From: an uncultured Clostridia bacterium
GTDB taxonomy: Bacteria; Bacillota; Clostridia; TANB77; CAG-508
DNA: 57,000 bases
Direction: 5' to 3'
Assembly: GCA_934167165.1 (NCBI GenBank)
Contig: CAKPKG010000006.1
Span: forward strand, 1-57,000
Both the position numbers and the translations under genes were made by a program. The notes under the pieces were generated by a model. That model saw only the letters and a program-made list of their open reading frames with translations, was not told where the DNA came from and ran no database searches. This document shows, in pieces, positions 46,299-55,997 of this stretch. The first letter of the stretch is position 1. The number at the start of each line of letters is the position of its first letter.

Positions 46299-47027
46299 AT
46301 GAAAAAAAAAGGTAAGATATTTATTTTTATTATTCAAATTATATTAATTGCAGTTATAATATTTTCAGGAATAAAAATTATTGAGTGGATAAAAAGTAAT
46401 AAAAAGAATAAAGAGATAATGTCAGAAATTAAAGAAAATATTGTAATGAATGATGGAACAAATTCAAACGATGAGGAATATAGAGTAGATTTTGAGAAAC
46501 TAAAACAAAAAAATCCTGATACTATTGCATGGATAAAAGTAAATGGAACAGATATAGACTTTCCAGTAGTAAAAGGAATTGATAATTCATATTATTTAAC
46601 ACACAATTTTAATAAAGAAAAAAATAAAGCAGGATGGATTTTTGCAGACTACAGAAATAAATTTGATGGTACTGATAAAAATATTATAATATATGGGCAC
46701 AATATGAAAGATGGAAGTATGTTTGCAAGCTTAAAAAATATTATTAAAGAAGAATGGTACAATAATGAGGGAAATAAATATATGACACTAATTACAGAAA
46801 AAGAGTATTGTAAATATCAAGTATTTTCTGTTTATCAAACAGAGGTAGAAGAATATTATTTACAAACTAACATATCAAATTTTGAGGAATTTATAAAAAA
46901 TATAAAAAACAGAAGTAAAAAGAACTTTAATGTAGACATTAAAGAAACAGACAGCATATTAACTCTATCAACGTGTGCAGACAATACAAAGTATAGAGTA
47001 GTGTTACATGCAGTTAAAGTAAAATAG
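46299..47027 (+). CDS. Class B sortase
   Basis: 242 residues. N-terminal signal-anchor helix (~6-29), sortase domain with IYGHNMKDGSMFASL (catalytic His) and TLSTCAD (catalytic Cys) as in class B, and the conserved Arg in KYRVVLHAV. Attaches surface proteins to the cell wall via an NPxTN-like or related signal. No substrate gene with a clear sorting signal is in the window. AGGAGG ribosome site, terminator behind. Confidence 0.92.
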   Translation: MKKKGKIFIFIIQIILIAVIIFSGIKIIEWIKSNKKNKEIMSEIKENIVMNDGTNSNDEEYRVDFEKLKQKNPDTIAWIKVNGTDIDFPVVKGIDNSYYLTHNFNKEKNKAGWIFADYRNKFDGTDKNIIIYGHNMKDGSMFASLKNIIKEEWYNNEGNKYMTLITEKEYCKYQVFSVYQTEVEEYYLQTNISNFEEFIKNIKNRSKKNFNVDIKETDSILTLSTCADNTKYRVVLHAVKVK

Positions 47028-47035
47028 CAAAACAA

Positions 47036-47062
47036 AAGAACCTGTTTTTAACAGGTTCTTTT

Positions 47063-47063
<1 letters not shown>
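47036..47063 (+). terminator. Terminator of sortase gene
   Basis: AGAACCTGTTTTTAACAGGTTCT followed by TTTT. Confidence 0.9.
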
Positions 47064-47139
<76 letters not shown>

Positions 47140-47203
47140 ATTTATTGGAACGAGTAATATGATAACACATTTTTTTTTGGTAGTCAAGACATTTACAACA
47201 AAA

Positions 47204-47812
47204 TTAATAAATAAAATTAATAAATCCAGCAACCCCAAATATTAGAAAAAGCAATCCAGAGAATAAACTAATAATATTATCTGAAATTTTTTTGCTTAAT
47301 AGCTTTCCAAAAACAATAGCAATAGAATCACTTACAATCATACCTAAAATAGCTCCGCAAATAAGCATTGTTTTAAAACATGGATATTGTATACCTAGAC
47401 CAATTGATGCAAGAAATGTTTTATCACCAAGTTCACCAATAGCAATACTAGAAGCAATAAACAATATATAGGATATATTCTTTCGCATTCTGCTATTAGT
47501 GTTAGAAGAGGTGCTGTCATTAGAATTTTTTTGCTTTATTGTTATAATTCCAAAAATAATAAAAGAAATATATGTAATAATTTTTAAAGTATTTTGAAAT
47601 ATAGGGTTATCTATATTTCCTAAAAAACTTCCAAACAAAATTGCAATACCATGGCTAAAAAATGAGCCAAGTGCTACTCCTAATATAATTACATAAAATT
47701 TTAGTTTTGATGAAAATGACAATGCAATAAGTTGAGTTTTGTCACCAAGTTCCGATATAAAAACTAGAATAAAAGCTATAAAAAATGGGTATATAAAATC
47801 CAAAATAATCAC
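47204..47812 (-). CDS. GDT1/UPF0016 family Mn2+/Ca2+ exporter
   Basis: 202 residues, six membrane helices in two repeats, each carrying the E-x-G-D-K-T motif (SELGDKTQ ~20 and GELGDKTF ~127). The family (TMEM165, MneA) exports manganese or calcium. Ribosome site AGGTGATT. Divergent from the YkvI gene, sharing a short AT-rich upstream region. Confidence 0.92.
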   Translation of the reverse strand: MIILDFIYPFFIAFILVFISELGDKTQLIALSFSSKLKFYVIILGVALGSFFSHGIAILFGSFLGNIDNPIFQNTLKIITYISFIIFGIITIKQKNSNDSTSSNTNSRMRKNISYILFIASSIAIGELGDKTFLASIGLGIQYPCFKTMLICGAILGMIVSDSIAIVFGKLLSKKISDNIISLFSGLLFLIFGVAGFINFIY

Positions 47813-47872
47813 CTAAAAAAATATATTCTAAATAAATATTAATATACCAACATATACATTAATAAAGGTAAG

Positions 47873-48934
47873 GTGATTAGAAAAGTGGCATGTTTAAAAG
47901 TGAGTTTTGTAATTATTGGAACTATAATAGGAGCGGGGTTTGCATCTGGTCAAGAAATATATACTTTTTTTAATATATATGGAATAAAAGGATTATTTGG
48001 AATATGTATATCATGTTTATTACTTGGCATAGTAATATTTAAAACATTATCAATTTCGTTAAAAGCAGGAAAAATAGATTATAATAAATTTATAAAAACT
48101 ATTATTCCAGACAGATTGCAAAACAATAAAATATTGTTACTTACAATAAACAATATTATAAATATATTTTTAGCTATATCATTTTTTATAATGGTTACAG
48201 GATTTGCCAGCTATTTTTTTCAAGAGTTTCAAATTTCAAAAATATATGGAGGAGTAATAATAGCAATATTATCATTTATAACTTTTTCTAAAAATATAGA
48301 TGGAATTGTAAAAACAAATACATATTTAATACCAGCACTAATAATTCTAGTTATTTGGTTAGGCTTTAAACAAATTGATTTTAACAATATAGTTTTTACG
48401 CAAGAAATTTTAAGTAATAAAAACTGGCTGTTAAGTAGTGTTTTGTATGCAAGTTATAATAGCATAATTTTAATTCCTATTTTAATAAGTTTAAAAGATA
48501 TGATAAAAAACAAGAAACAGATAACAACAATATTTATTATGGTTACAATTATAATGACAATACTTTCAGCAGTAATATATTTTTTGATGCAAGTATTTAT
48601 AAAAGATTTAAATAATATAGAAATACCAATCGTATACATTGCAGGACTTTTAGGAAATGCATACAAATATATTTATGGACTTGTAATATTGGTTGCAATA
48701 TTTACGTCAGCGATTTCTGCTGGATATGGTTTTTTAACTAATTGCACTAAAAAAAGAAAAAGTTATGTGATTTTATCTATGCTAATTTGTACTATTTCTA
48801 TATTAATAAGCACTTTTAGTTTTTCTGGATTAATAAATTTACTTTATCCTATATTTGGCTATTTAGGAATAATACAAATAATTTTTATATTAACCTTGAA
48901 AAAAACAAAGCGTTTTGATATAAGTAATATATAA
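47873..48934 (+). CDS. YkvI-like membrane transporter
   Basis: 353 residues, about ten membrane helices, APC-superfamily-like. The opening GTIIGAGFASGQEIYTFFN is the hallmark of the YkvI family of uncharacterised transporters. GTG start at 47873 preceded by AAAGGTAAGG. Eight bases before the DUF5711 gene, so probably co-transcribed. Substrate unknown. Confidence 0.85.
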   Translation: MIRKVACLKVSFVIIGTIIGAGFASGQEIYTFFNIYGIKGLFGICISCLLLGIVIFKTLSISLKAGKIDYNKFIKTIIPDRLQNNKILLLTINNIINIFLAISFFIMVTGFASYFFQEFQISKIYGGVIIAILSFITFSKNIDGIVKTNTYLIPALIILVIWLGFKQIDFNNIVFTQEILSNKNWLLSSVLYASYNSIILIPILISLKDMIKNKKQITTIFIMVTIIMTILSAVIYFLMQVFIKDLNNIEIPIVYIAGLLGNAYKYIYGLVILVAIFTSAISAGYGFLTNCTKKRKSYVILSMLICTISILISTFSFSGLINLLYPIFGYLGIIQIIFILTLKKTKRFDISNI

Positions 48935-48942
48935 TATAAAAA

Positions 48943-50160
48943 ATGGGTGTAGATTTATGGAATATTATATGTTTGATGGTAAGAACAAACGGAAATGGAA
49001 AAGGACCTGAAAGAAAAATTAATAAATCAAAAATAGCAAAACTAATTGTTTTTATTTTATTAATTGCAATAGTAATTGCTACAATAGTTATATATAATAA
49101 GAATGAAGAATTTAGAAATGTTTTTGATAAATATGTGTTTAGAAAAGAAGTTAAATCAGATAATTTAGTAACAATAGACTTGGAGGCAAATAAAGAAAGT
49201 AATGTGTTTGCACATAATAAATATATTGTAATTTTAAATCAAAACTCATTGGAGTTTTATAATAGAACAGGAAACAAAGAGCAAAGTTTAGAAGTACAAA
49301 TATCAACACCTATATTTGAAGGAAATAATAATTATTTATATATAGCAGAAAAAAATGGGCAAAGAATATATTGTATTCAAAATAAAAATATATTATGGCA
49401 TAAAGATATAGAAGGGGAAATTAAGGCTCTTAATGTAAATAAAAATGGATATGTATCAATAATTATTGCAGGAACAAGTTATAAAAGTATAATAGAAACA
49501 TATGACAACACAGGAAAGGAATTATTTAAAAGAGGACTTTCCACAACAAGTGTTATAGATACAGACATTTCTGATGACAACAAATATTTAGCAATTGCAG
49601 AAGCAGATTTTTCTGGGGTATTAGTTCAATCAAAAATAGAGATTTTATCAATAGAAAGCGCAAGCAAAAATTCTGATGATGCTGTAGTATACACATATCA
49701 ACCAGATAGTGACAATTTAGTAATTAATATACAATATCAAAAAGATAATTTAGCTTGCATGTATGATAAATTTGTAGAAATTATAAAAAATAAAAATACA
49801 ACAAGAGCATTTGAATTTAGTAATGAAACTGTACTTTTTGCAGATGTAAATTTGAATTCAAAAATTATAAAAGTTATCAAAAAATCTGAAGGCTTTTTAG
49901 GAAAAGCATTTCAAATGCAAATTATAGATACAAACAAAATAGGCAATGTTATTACATATGAAATAGAACAAAATCCTAAAAAAGTATATATAAGTGACAA
50001 TATAATATGTATTAATATTGGAACAGAAGTGCTGTTTGTAAACAGCAATGGATGGCTAATTAAAAGATATAAATCTTCAAAGGAAGTTCAAAACGTAATA
50101 TTCAATAGCAATATTGCAGGAGTTATTTCCAAAGGAAAAATAGAATTGATTTCTTTATAG
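48943..50160 (+). CDS. DUF5711-type membrane-anchored beta-propeller-like protein
   Basis: 405 residues. Signal-anchor helix ~28-50, then a long extracytoplasmic region of beta-rich repeats (KYIVILNQNSLEFYN, NNYLYIAEKNGQRIY, GYVSIIIAGTSY), resembling the DUF5711 proteins of clostridia. Function unknown. The start is uncertain: ATG 48943 has no clear ribosome site and the TTG/ATG near 48973 is an alternative. Followed 14 bases later by the CvpA-like gene. Confidence 0.7.
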   Translation: MGVDLWNIICLMVRTNGNGKGPERKINKSKIAKLIVFILLIAIVIATIVIYNKNEEFRNVFDKYVFRKEVKSDNLVTIDLEANKESNVFAHNKYIVILNQNSLEFYNRTGNKEQSLEVQISTPIFEGNNNYLYIAEKNGQRIYCIQNKNILWHKDIEGEIKALNVNKNGYVSIIIAGTSYKSIIETYDNTGKELFKRGLSTTSVIDTDISDDNKYLAIAEADFSGVLVQSKIEILSIESASKNSDDAVVYTYQPDSDNLVINIQYQKDNLACMYDKFVEIIKNKNTTRAFEFSNETVLFADVNLNSKIIKVIKKSEGFLGKAFQMQIIDTNKIGNVITYEIEQNPKKVYISDNIICINIGTEVLFVNSNGWLIKRYKSSKEVQNVIFNSNIAGVISKGKIELISL

Positions 50161-50174
50161 GAGGAATTTTAGTT

Positions 50175-50786
50175 ATGATATTAGATTTAATAGTTATTTT
50201 AGTTATTGCTTTATTTACGTTTATAGGATATAAACAAGGATTAATAAAAGTAGCAATCAAAATTGCATCATTCTTTATTGCAATAATTATAGCATTAGTA
50301 TTATTTAAACCAGTTTCTACATTGGTAATAAATAATACTACAATAGATGATAAAATTGAAAATGCAATTATAGAAAAAATTACGCCAGAAGGAATGAAAC
50401 CAGAAGATAAAGTTGAGGCCCAAAATCTTCCGAGTGGAATTATAAAAAATACAAATGACTCTATAAAAAATATAGCAGAAACATTAACAACAAAATTAAT
50501 AGAAATATGCACAATCCTTATTTTGTACATAGTTGCAAGAATAGTATTAAAGTTCATAGCTGCATTAGCAACCTTAATAGAAAAAATTCCAATTTTAAAG
50601 CAATTTAATAAGCTAGGGGGAACGGTCTATGGCCTTGTAAAAGGAGTGTTAATTGTATATGTAATATTGGCAATAATATATTTGGCATCTCCACTTTTAA
50701 AAGAAAATACAAGTAAAAAAATAGAGGAAGCAAGACTTACAAAAATGATGTATAATAATAATATAATTACAAAAATAATGTTATAA
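50175..50786 (+). CDS. CvpA-family membrane protein
   Basis: 203 residues, four membrane helices; starts MILDLIVILVIALFTFIGY and contains YKQGLIKVAIKIASFFIA, the CvpA/colicin V production family pattern. A helical extracytoplasmic insert (~60-115) lies between helices 2 and 3. AGGAGG ribosome site overlaps the preceding stop (TAGGAGG). Role in envelope homeostasis is suggested for the family but unclear. Confidence 0.8.
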   Translation: MILDLIVILVIALFTFIGYKQGLIKVAIKIASFFIAIIIALVLFKPVSTLVINNTTIDDKIENAIIEKITPEGMKPEDKVEAQNLPSGIIKNTNDSIKNIAETLTTKLIEICTILILYIVARIVLKFIAALATLIEKIPILKQFNKLGGTVYGLVKGVLIVYVILAIIYLASPLLKENTSKKIEEARLTKMMYNNNIITKIML

Positions 50787-50794
50787 ATTAGAAA

Positions 50795-50831
50795 AAAGCA
50801 AATATAAATCTTGATATTTATATTTGCTTTT
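50795..50831 (+). terminator. Terminator of the YkvI-DUF5711-CvpA operon
   Basis: AAGCAAATATAAAT / ATTTATATTTGCTTTT hairpin with T run. Confidence 0.88.
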
Positions 50832-50876
50832 GTTATACTATTACATAAGCTATTATTTATTTAGGAGTGATCAAAA

Positions 50877-51899
50877 GTGGGAAAACATAGTAAAACAAAT
50901 GAAAAAGTAGATGTGGAAGTAAAAAAACAGAAAAAGGCAAACAAAAAGAAAAAACATATTGGATTGAAAATATTTATAATTATTTTGATTATATTAGGAA
51001 TATGTGGAGGATTATTTGCAAAGAGAGTTCATGATTTAGATGGAAATTGGCTTGCAGCATTATTGGGACACAATAAAGATACTTTAAAAAATCTTGATAA
51101 ATTAGAAGTTTTAATTATGGGAGAAAGCACAGGATCTTCTGATACTATGATAGTATGTTCATATGATCCAAAAACACAACAAGCATCAATGCTATCAATA
51201 CCAAGAGATACATTTATAGGAGAAAATACAAACAGAGCAAAAGCTGGAAATAAATTAAATTCATTCTATTCAAATGGTTCAACACCAGAAAAAACAATGG
51301 AAGCAATAAATGAAGTTACAGGACTTAATATAAGTAAATATGTATTAATTGATACTAAAGCTTTGAAAGAATTAGTTGATATAATTGGAGAAGTAGAGTT
51401 TGATGTTCCAATTAATATGGATTATGATGACGATTCACAACAATTATATATTCACTTACAAAAAGGTATTCAAAAATTGAATGGAGATAAAGTTGAACAG
51501 TTAGTAAGATTTAGACATAACAACAATGGTTCTACATATCCATATGAATATGGAATTGAAGACTATGGAAGAATGAGAACACAAAGAGAATTAATAAAAA
51601 CAATACTAAAACAAACAGTACAATTAAAAAATGTAAAAGAAATAGGAAAAATAATGGACTTAGCAGAAAAATATATTCAAACAAATATGAATTTCTCTGA
51701 ATTAAAAAATTACATTCCTTATATAGTAAATATGAATATAGACAATATTCAAACAGAACAATTACCAGGAGAATCAAAAGTATTAAACGGAATATGGTTC
51801 TTCCTAAATGATAAAAAGGAAACAGAAGAAGTTGTAAACAGATTATTTAGAAACACAGAAAGTAACCAAACAGAAAACACTAATACAACAAGTAATTAA
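50877..51899 (+). CDS. LytR-CpsA-Psr (LCP) family transferase
   Basis: 340 residues. Basic N-terminus, membrane helix ~28-48, LCP domain ~75-300 with MLSIPRDTFIG, NKLNSFYSNG and GEVEFDVPINMDYDDD, and RFRH in the binding pocket. LCP enzymes attach teichoic-acid-like or capsular polymers to peptidoglycan. GTG start with AGGAG eight bases upstream. Short Asn/Thr-rich tail. Confidence 0.93.
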   Translation: MGKHSKTNEKVDVEVKKQKKANKKKKHIGLKIFIIILIILGICGGLFAKRVHDLDGNWLAALLGHNKDTLKNLDKLEVLIMGESTGSSDTMIVCSYDPKTQQASMLSIPRDTFIGENTNRAKAGNKLNSFYSNGSTPEKTMEAINEVTGLNISKYVLIDTKALKELVDIIGEVEFDVPINMDYDDDSQQLYIHLQKGIQKLNGDKVEQLVRFRHNNNGSTYPYEYGIEDYGRMRTQRELIKTILKQTVQLKNVKEIGKIMDLAEKYIQTNMNFSELKNYIPYIVNMNIDNIQTEQLPGESKVLNGIWFFLNDKKETEEVVNRLFRNTESNQTENTNTTSN

Positions 51900-51906
51900 T
51901 AAAAAA

Positions 51907-51933
51907 ATGGGGGATAATTTAATTATCTCCCAT
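51907..51933. terminator. Bidirectional terminator
   Basis: ATGGGGGATAATT / AATTATCTCCCAT between convergent LCP and carboxypeptidase genes; it overlaps the 3' end of the latter. Confidence 0.8.
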
Positions 51934-53209
51934 TATAATATTTAACTCTTTTATTTTTCTTTCTTTTCTTATTAGATTTCAAATATAGTATTACAAACAA
52001 TACAATAATAACAAATATTAATATTTTTAAAAAGATTCTTGCTGGCTTTACATCAGAATTAGCCATTAAATCTGCTTCATAAGTTATACCTTCTACAGTG
52101 TATTTTATTTTTCCTACAATGTCCCCCTTTTTTATTGGAGCTTTAAGATTTTCATTTAAAGTAACTTCTGGAAGTAATTGTGTATTTTTGTCTGCTTGTT
52201 TGATAAGAACAGTAATATCTTTAGATAAAGCTAAATCAAGCTTTTTTGTATCTTTTGTAGCGTTATTTATTACAGTCGTTTGCACAACAGAACCTTGTTT
52301 TGCTACCTCTCTCATAAAATAATTAGAATAGCCATAATTAAACATAGAAATTGTATCTAAATATCTTTGGCTTAATCCTTCAGAGGTTTGGCCACCCCCC
52401 AATAGAACTGTTAATAGCTCAAAACCATCTTTATTACTAGAAGCAATCAAACAATTACCCGCAGGTGTTGTAAAACCAGTTTTAATTCCCGTTGCGTATT
52501 TATAATAATAATTGTCAGCTCTATCATTATTATTCACTATTAATAAACTATTTGTTGTTGTAAAAAGTCTATCTTCACGTTCATATTTTGCAGTTGCAGG
52601 TAGTTTATAAGAAGTTGTTGAAACAAGCTTTCTAAATTCTTCGTTTTGCATAGCGTATTTTGCAATTAAAGCCAAATCATAAGCTGTAGAATAGTGATCT
52701 TCACTATGAACTCCATTTGGGTTAACAAAATGGGAATTCAAACAACCAATTTCTTTAGCTTTTTCATTCATTAAATTAGAAAATTCTTCTTGAGAGCCAG
52801 CAACATGCTCGGCAAGCACTATAGCTGCATCGTTAGAAGAACCAACCATAAGAACATATAGTAATTGCTCAACTGATAATTCTTCACCAACCTGAAGGTT
52901 TGCTGTAACATAGCCAGAAGAAAGAGACATAACTGAATCATAACTAACAGTTGCAGTATCATCTAATTTACAATTTTCTAAAACAACAATTGCTGTTAAT
53001 ACTTTAGTTAAACTAGCAGGGTACCTTTTTTCATTCATATTCTTTTCATATAATATTTTACCAGAAGATAAATCCATTAAAACTCCAGAAGAAGAATCTA
53101 TACTAAAATTTTCATCATCTGCGCAAAATACATTTTGTGCAAAAAATATACTTATTAAAGAAAAAAGAACCATACAGAGTAAAAACTTTTTTATAAATTT
53201 CTTTTGCAT
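51923..53209 (-). CDS. dacF: D-Ala-D-Ala carboxypeptidase (DacF-like PBP)
   Basis: 428 residues from ATG 53209 (GGGGGG ribosome site; the longer in-frame start is unlikely). Signal peptide ~1-30, peptidase S11 domain with SLTKVLTA (SxxK, ~63), SSNDAA (SxN, ~125) and GIKTGFTTPAG (KTG, ~235), a PBP5_C domain, then a C-terminal membrane helix and basic tail. Trims pentapeptides in peptidoglycan. Family members act in vegetative growth or spore cortex formation; the nearby sigG hints at the latter. Confidence 0.9.
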   Translation of the reverse strand: MQKKFIKKFLLCMVLFSLISIFFAQNVFCADDENFSIDSSSGVLMDLSSGKILYEKNMNEKRYPASLTKVLTAIVVLENCKLDDTATVSYDSVMSLSSGYVTANLQVGEELSVEQLLYVLMVGSSNDAAIVLAEHVAGSQEEFSNLMNEKAKEIGCLNSHFVNPNGVHSEDHYSTAYDLALIAKYAMQNEEFRKLVSTTSYKLPATAKYEREDRLFTTTNSLLIVNNNDRADNYYYKYATGIKTGFTTPAGNCLIASSNKDGFELLTVLLGGGQTSEGLSQRYLDTISMFNYGYSNYFMREVAKQGSVVQTTVINNATKDTKKLDLALSKDITVLIKQADKNTQLLPEVTLNENLKAPIKKGDIVGKIKYTVEGITYEADLMANSDVKPARIFLKILIFVIIVLFVILYLKSNKKRKKNKRVKYYNGR

Positions 53210-53290
53210 ATCTTTATTCCCCCCCAATTTAAATCATAACAATATCATATATTAAAAAGTAATAAAAAACAATATTTTTAAGGAGGTTTT

Positions 53291-53908
53291 ATGGAAATAT
53301 TAAGTAAAAAACAAAAAGTAATTGTAGTTGTTTTAATAATATTTATGTGTTTAATAATAGGTTATTATTTTATTAATAAAACACAAAAAAATGATTATTC
53401 AGAACTTGAAACAATAGCTGAAGAAAAAGAACAAGAAGAGGAAATAATAGATGAAGACAAAATAGTTGTGCATATTACAGGAGAAGTGGAAAATGAAGGG
53501 ATAATAGAGCTAGAAAAAGGAGCAAGAATTTCAGATGCCATAGAAAAAGCAGGAGGAACTACAGAAGAGGCTAATATAGCTGATGTAAATTTAGCATATA
53601 GTTTAAAAGATGGACAAAAAATCAAAATACCTAATATAAATGAAGAAGATGAACAAATAATAAAAGAAGAAGCAGGAGAAGACATTATAATAGAAGGTGA
53701 TAATAAGAAAGAAGAAAAAATAAATATTAATACAGCAAATCAAACAGAGTTAGAAACACTTTCTGGAATAGGGCCATCAACAGCGTTAAAAATAATTAAT
53801 TATAAAAAGGAACATGGCAAATTTAATAATATAGAAGAGATAAAAAATGTGCCAGGAATAGGCGAATCGAAGTTTGAAAACATAAAAGAATACATTTGTG
53901 TAGAATAA
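53291..53908 (+). CDS. comEA: ComEA-like DNA-binding protein
   Basis: 205 residues. Membrane anchor ~9-28, acidic linker, SLBB domain (~60-118, VHITGEVENEGIIELEKGARISDAI), acidic stretch, and a C-terminal helix-hairpin-helix pair (~145-205, NINTANQTELETLSGIGPST, VPGIGESKFENI). Surface dsDNA receptor for natural transformation. ComEC/ComFA are not in the window. AAGGAGG ribosome site. Confidence 0.92.
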   Translation: MEILSKKQKVIVVVLIIFMCLIIGYYFINKTQKNDYSELETIAEEKEQEEEIIDEDKIVVHITGEVENEGIIELEKGARISDAIEKAGGTTEEANIADVNLAYSLKDGQKIKIPNINEEDEQIIKEEAGEDIIIEGDNKKEEKININTANQTELETLSGIGPSTALKIINYKKEHGKFNNIEEIKNVPGIGESKFENIKEYICVE

Positions 53909-53967
53909 AAATGAGACTTTTGGAAATAATTAGATTAGTAATTATTTCTAAAAGGGGGTTTTTAAAT

Positions 53968-54742
53968 TTGATAAACAAGGTAGAAATTGCGTCAGTAAAT
54001 ACTGCAAAATTACCTGTACTATCAAATAAAGAAAAACAAGAACTATTAATTAAAATAAAAAATGGAGACGAGATAGCAAGGGAAGAGTTTATAAATGGAA
54101 ATTTAAGATTAGTGTTAAGCGTGGTGCAAAGATTTGGGGGAAGAGGAGAAAATGCAGATGATTTATTTCAAATAGGATGTGTACGGTTTAATAAAAGCAA
54201 TAGATAATTTTGACATCAGTTTAAATGTGCAATTTAGTACGTATGCAGTTCCGATGATAATAGGAGAAATAAGAAGATATTTAAGAGATAATAATCCAAT
54301 AAGAGTAAGCAGATCAGTAAGAGATTTAGCATATAGAGCGCTTCAAGTGAAGGAAAAGTTAGTAAAAGAAACGCAAAAAGAACCAACAATAGAAGAAATA
54401 GCAAAAGAATTAGGAGTAGAAAAGGAAGAGGTCGTAGTTAGTTTAGATGCAATACAAGATCCACTTTCGCTTCAAGAGCCAGTATATAACGAAGGAAGCG
54501 AAAGTATATATATAATGGATCAGGTAAAAGATTCTAAAAACACAGATGAACTATGGGCAGAAAATATAACAATTGCAGAGGCAATGAAAAAATTAAACAA
54601 AAGAGAAAAAACTATAATAACAAAAAGATTTTTTAATGGAAGAACACAAATGGAGGTAGCGGAAGAAATTGGAATATCACAAGCTCAAGTTTCTAGACTA
54701 GAAAAAAGTGCAATAGAAAGAATAAAAAAGATGTATAAATAA
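53968..54742 (+). CDS. sigG: Sporulation sigma factor SigG, requires +1 shift at CGG 54184
   Basis: With the shift, 257 residues, close to Bacillus SigG (260) and alignable end to end: NKVEIASVNTAKLPVLS at the start, EEFINGNLRLVLSVVQRF (region 1.2-2.1), DLFQIGCVGLIKAIDNFD (region 2.2, the shift is at this Gly), STYAVPMIIGEIRRYLRDNN (2.3-2.4), and QMEVAEEIGISQAQVSRLEK (4.2). Controls late forespore genes. A TTG start at 53968 is chosen from the alignment, with AAAGGGGG nine bases upstream. Unshifted translation gives only 79 residues. Closely follows comEA; a SpoIIG cluster is not present. Confidence 0.9.
54184..54186 (+). other. CGG +1 frameshift site (sigG)
   Basis: Context GGA TGT GTA C GGT TTA ATA AAA. 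CGG is codon 73 in phase with 53968. Skipping C restores GCVGLIKAIDNFD, the invariant region 2.2 of sigma-70 factors. Unshifted: R-F-N-K-S-N-R-stop. Confidence 0.82.
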
Positions 54743-54766
54743 GGAATACATTTAAGAGTATTCCTT
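54741..54766. terminator. Bidirectional terminator
   Basis: AAGGAATAC-ATTTAAGA-GTATTCCTT between convergent sigG and ylmC. Confidence 0.85.
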
Positions 54767-55000
54767 ATTTATTTCTACTAATATAATATCTTCTCCAATG
54801 CATTTGATGTTTTGCCATGGAATTATAATATCATTATTTCCAGCAAATAAATTAATTAGTTTTGAGTTTCCTGGAACAATAATTGAGGTTATAACACCAC
54901 TATTTAAATCAGCTGTAACATCTTGAACAAACCCCAATCTTTTGCCATCTACAATATTAACAACTTCTTTATGTTTAAAATCTAAACCTTTTGACCCCAT
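54752..55000 (-). CDS. YlmC/YmxH-family PRC-barrel sporulation protein
   Basis: 82 residues, single PRC-barrel: MGSKGLDFKHKEVVNIVDGK, GFVQDVTADLNSGVITSIIV and IPWQNIKCIGEDIILVE. YlmC/YmxH proteins are conserved in endospore formers, often next to sigG; function unknown. GGAG ribosome site. Confidence 0.88.
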   Translation of the reverse strand: MGSKGLDFKHKEVVNIVDGKRLGFVQDVTADLNSGVITSIIVPGNSKLINLFAGNNDIIIPWQNIKCIGEDIILVEINKEYS

Positions 55001-55066
55001 AACAATCTCCTACATATATAAATATATAATAAGTATATTCAATAAATACTGAAAAATGATAAGGGT

Positions 55067-55201
55067 AAATTGGAATTTCACGAAGTGCGAAGTGAGAGGT
55101 GGGATGTGAGAAGTGGGATTTATATGGTCAAGGCTTCGTAGGCTTTTCTCTATTTTTCACACTTCGCACATCCCACTTCGCACTTCGTGAAATTACAATT
55201 T
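55067..55201. mobile_element. MITE-like palindromic element B
   Basis: About 135 bases, bounded by AAATTGGAATTTCACGAAG and CTTCGTGAAATTACAATTT, with long internal complementarity (CACGAAGTGCGAAGTG / CACTTCGCACTTCGTG, and AAGTGGGAT / ATCCCACTT). No ORF. Folds into one long imperfect hairpin. Ends match those of element A (27836-27990). Confidence 0.65.
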
Positions 55202-55275
55202 ATCCAATACTTATTGCTAAAATAAACAAAATGAATTATAATGATTTCGTAATTTAATAAAAAGGTGGGACTAAT

Positions 55276-55974
55276 ATGGAGTTTTTTGCAAATGAAGGGA
55301 AAAATGTAGAGATAGAAGTTAATGGAAAAACATACTTAAGACATGCAATAAAAACAAGATTTGTAAAACAAGGAGAAAATTATATAGACATATTTAAAGA
55401 ATATGTAAGCCCAATATACGAAAAAGGCGATATAGTTTCTAGTAGTGAAAAAATAATTGCTTTATGCCAAAATAGAGTAGTAAAAAGAGAAGATATAAAA
55501 ATAGGATTTTGGGCAAAGTTTTTATCAAAATTTGCTTCACATCCAGATACTGGAGTTGGAGTTGGAGAAACAATAAAAATGCAATATGCAATAGATACTG
55601 TGGGATTGTTAAAAGTTTTATGGGCTAGTATAGCTAGTGCAGTCACAAAATTGTTTGGTAAAAAAGGTGTGTTTTACGAGATTGTAGGACAAGAAGTAAG
55701 CGGATTAGATGGGTTTTATGATCACGTTTGGAAAGAATATGGAGATATTGGAATAAAAATTCCGGAAAATCCTAGCAGAGTATGTGATGAAATAAAAGAA
55801 AAACTAGGAATGAGTTGCATGATAGTTGATGCTAATGATTTAGGGCAAGAAGTACTAGGACACTCATCTGATATAAAATTAAGTGATGAAGAATTAAAAG
55901 GACTTATAAAAGATAATCCATCTGGACAAGGAAAGGAATTAACACCGATTATTTTAATAAGAGAGAAAAAATAA
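55276..55974 (+). CDS. F420-0:gamma-glutamyl ligase (CofE)-like protein
   Basis: 232 residues, soluble. Pattern TRFVKQGENYIDIFKEYV ... GDIVSSSEKIIALCQNR ... ASHPDTGVGVGETIKMQYAID resembles the CofE/FbiB N-terminal domain. The organism is unlikely to make F420, and many Firmicutes have stand-alone copies of unknown substrate; ligation of glutamate to another acceptor is possible. AAAGGTGGG ribosome site. 23 bases before the next gene. Confidence 0.7.
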   Translation: MEFFANEGKNVEIEVNGKTYLRHAIKTRFVKQGENYIDIFKEYVSPIYEKGDIVSSSEKIIALCQNRVVKREDIKIGFWAKFLSKFASHPDTGVGVGETIKMQYAIDTVGLLKVLWASIASAVTKLFGKKGVFYEIVGQEVSGLDGFYDHVWKEYGDIGIKIPENPSRVCDEIKEKLGMSCMIVDANDLGQEVLGHSSDIKLSDEELKGLIKDNPSGQGKELTPIILIREKK

Positions 55975-55997
55975 AAAAAGTAAAAAGGGAAAAGTAA

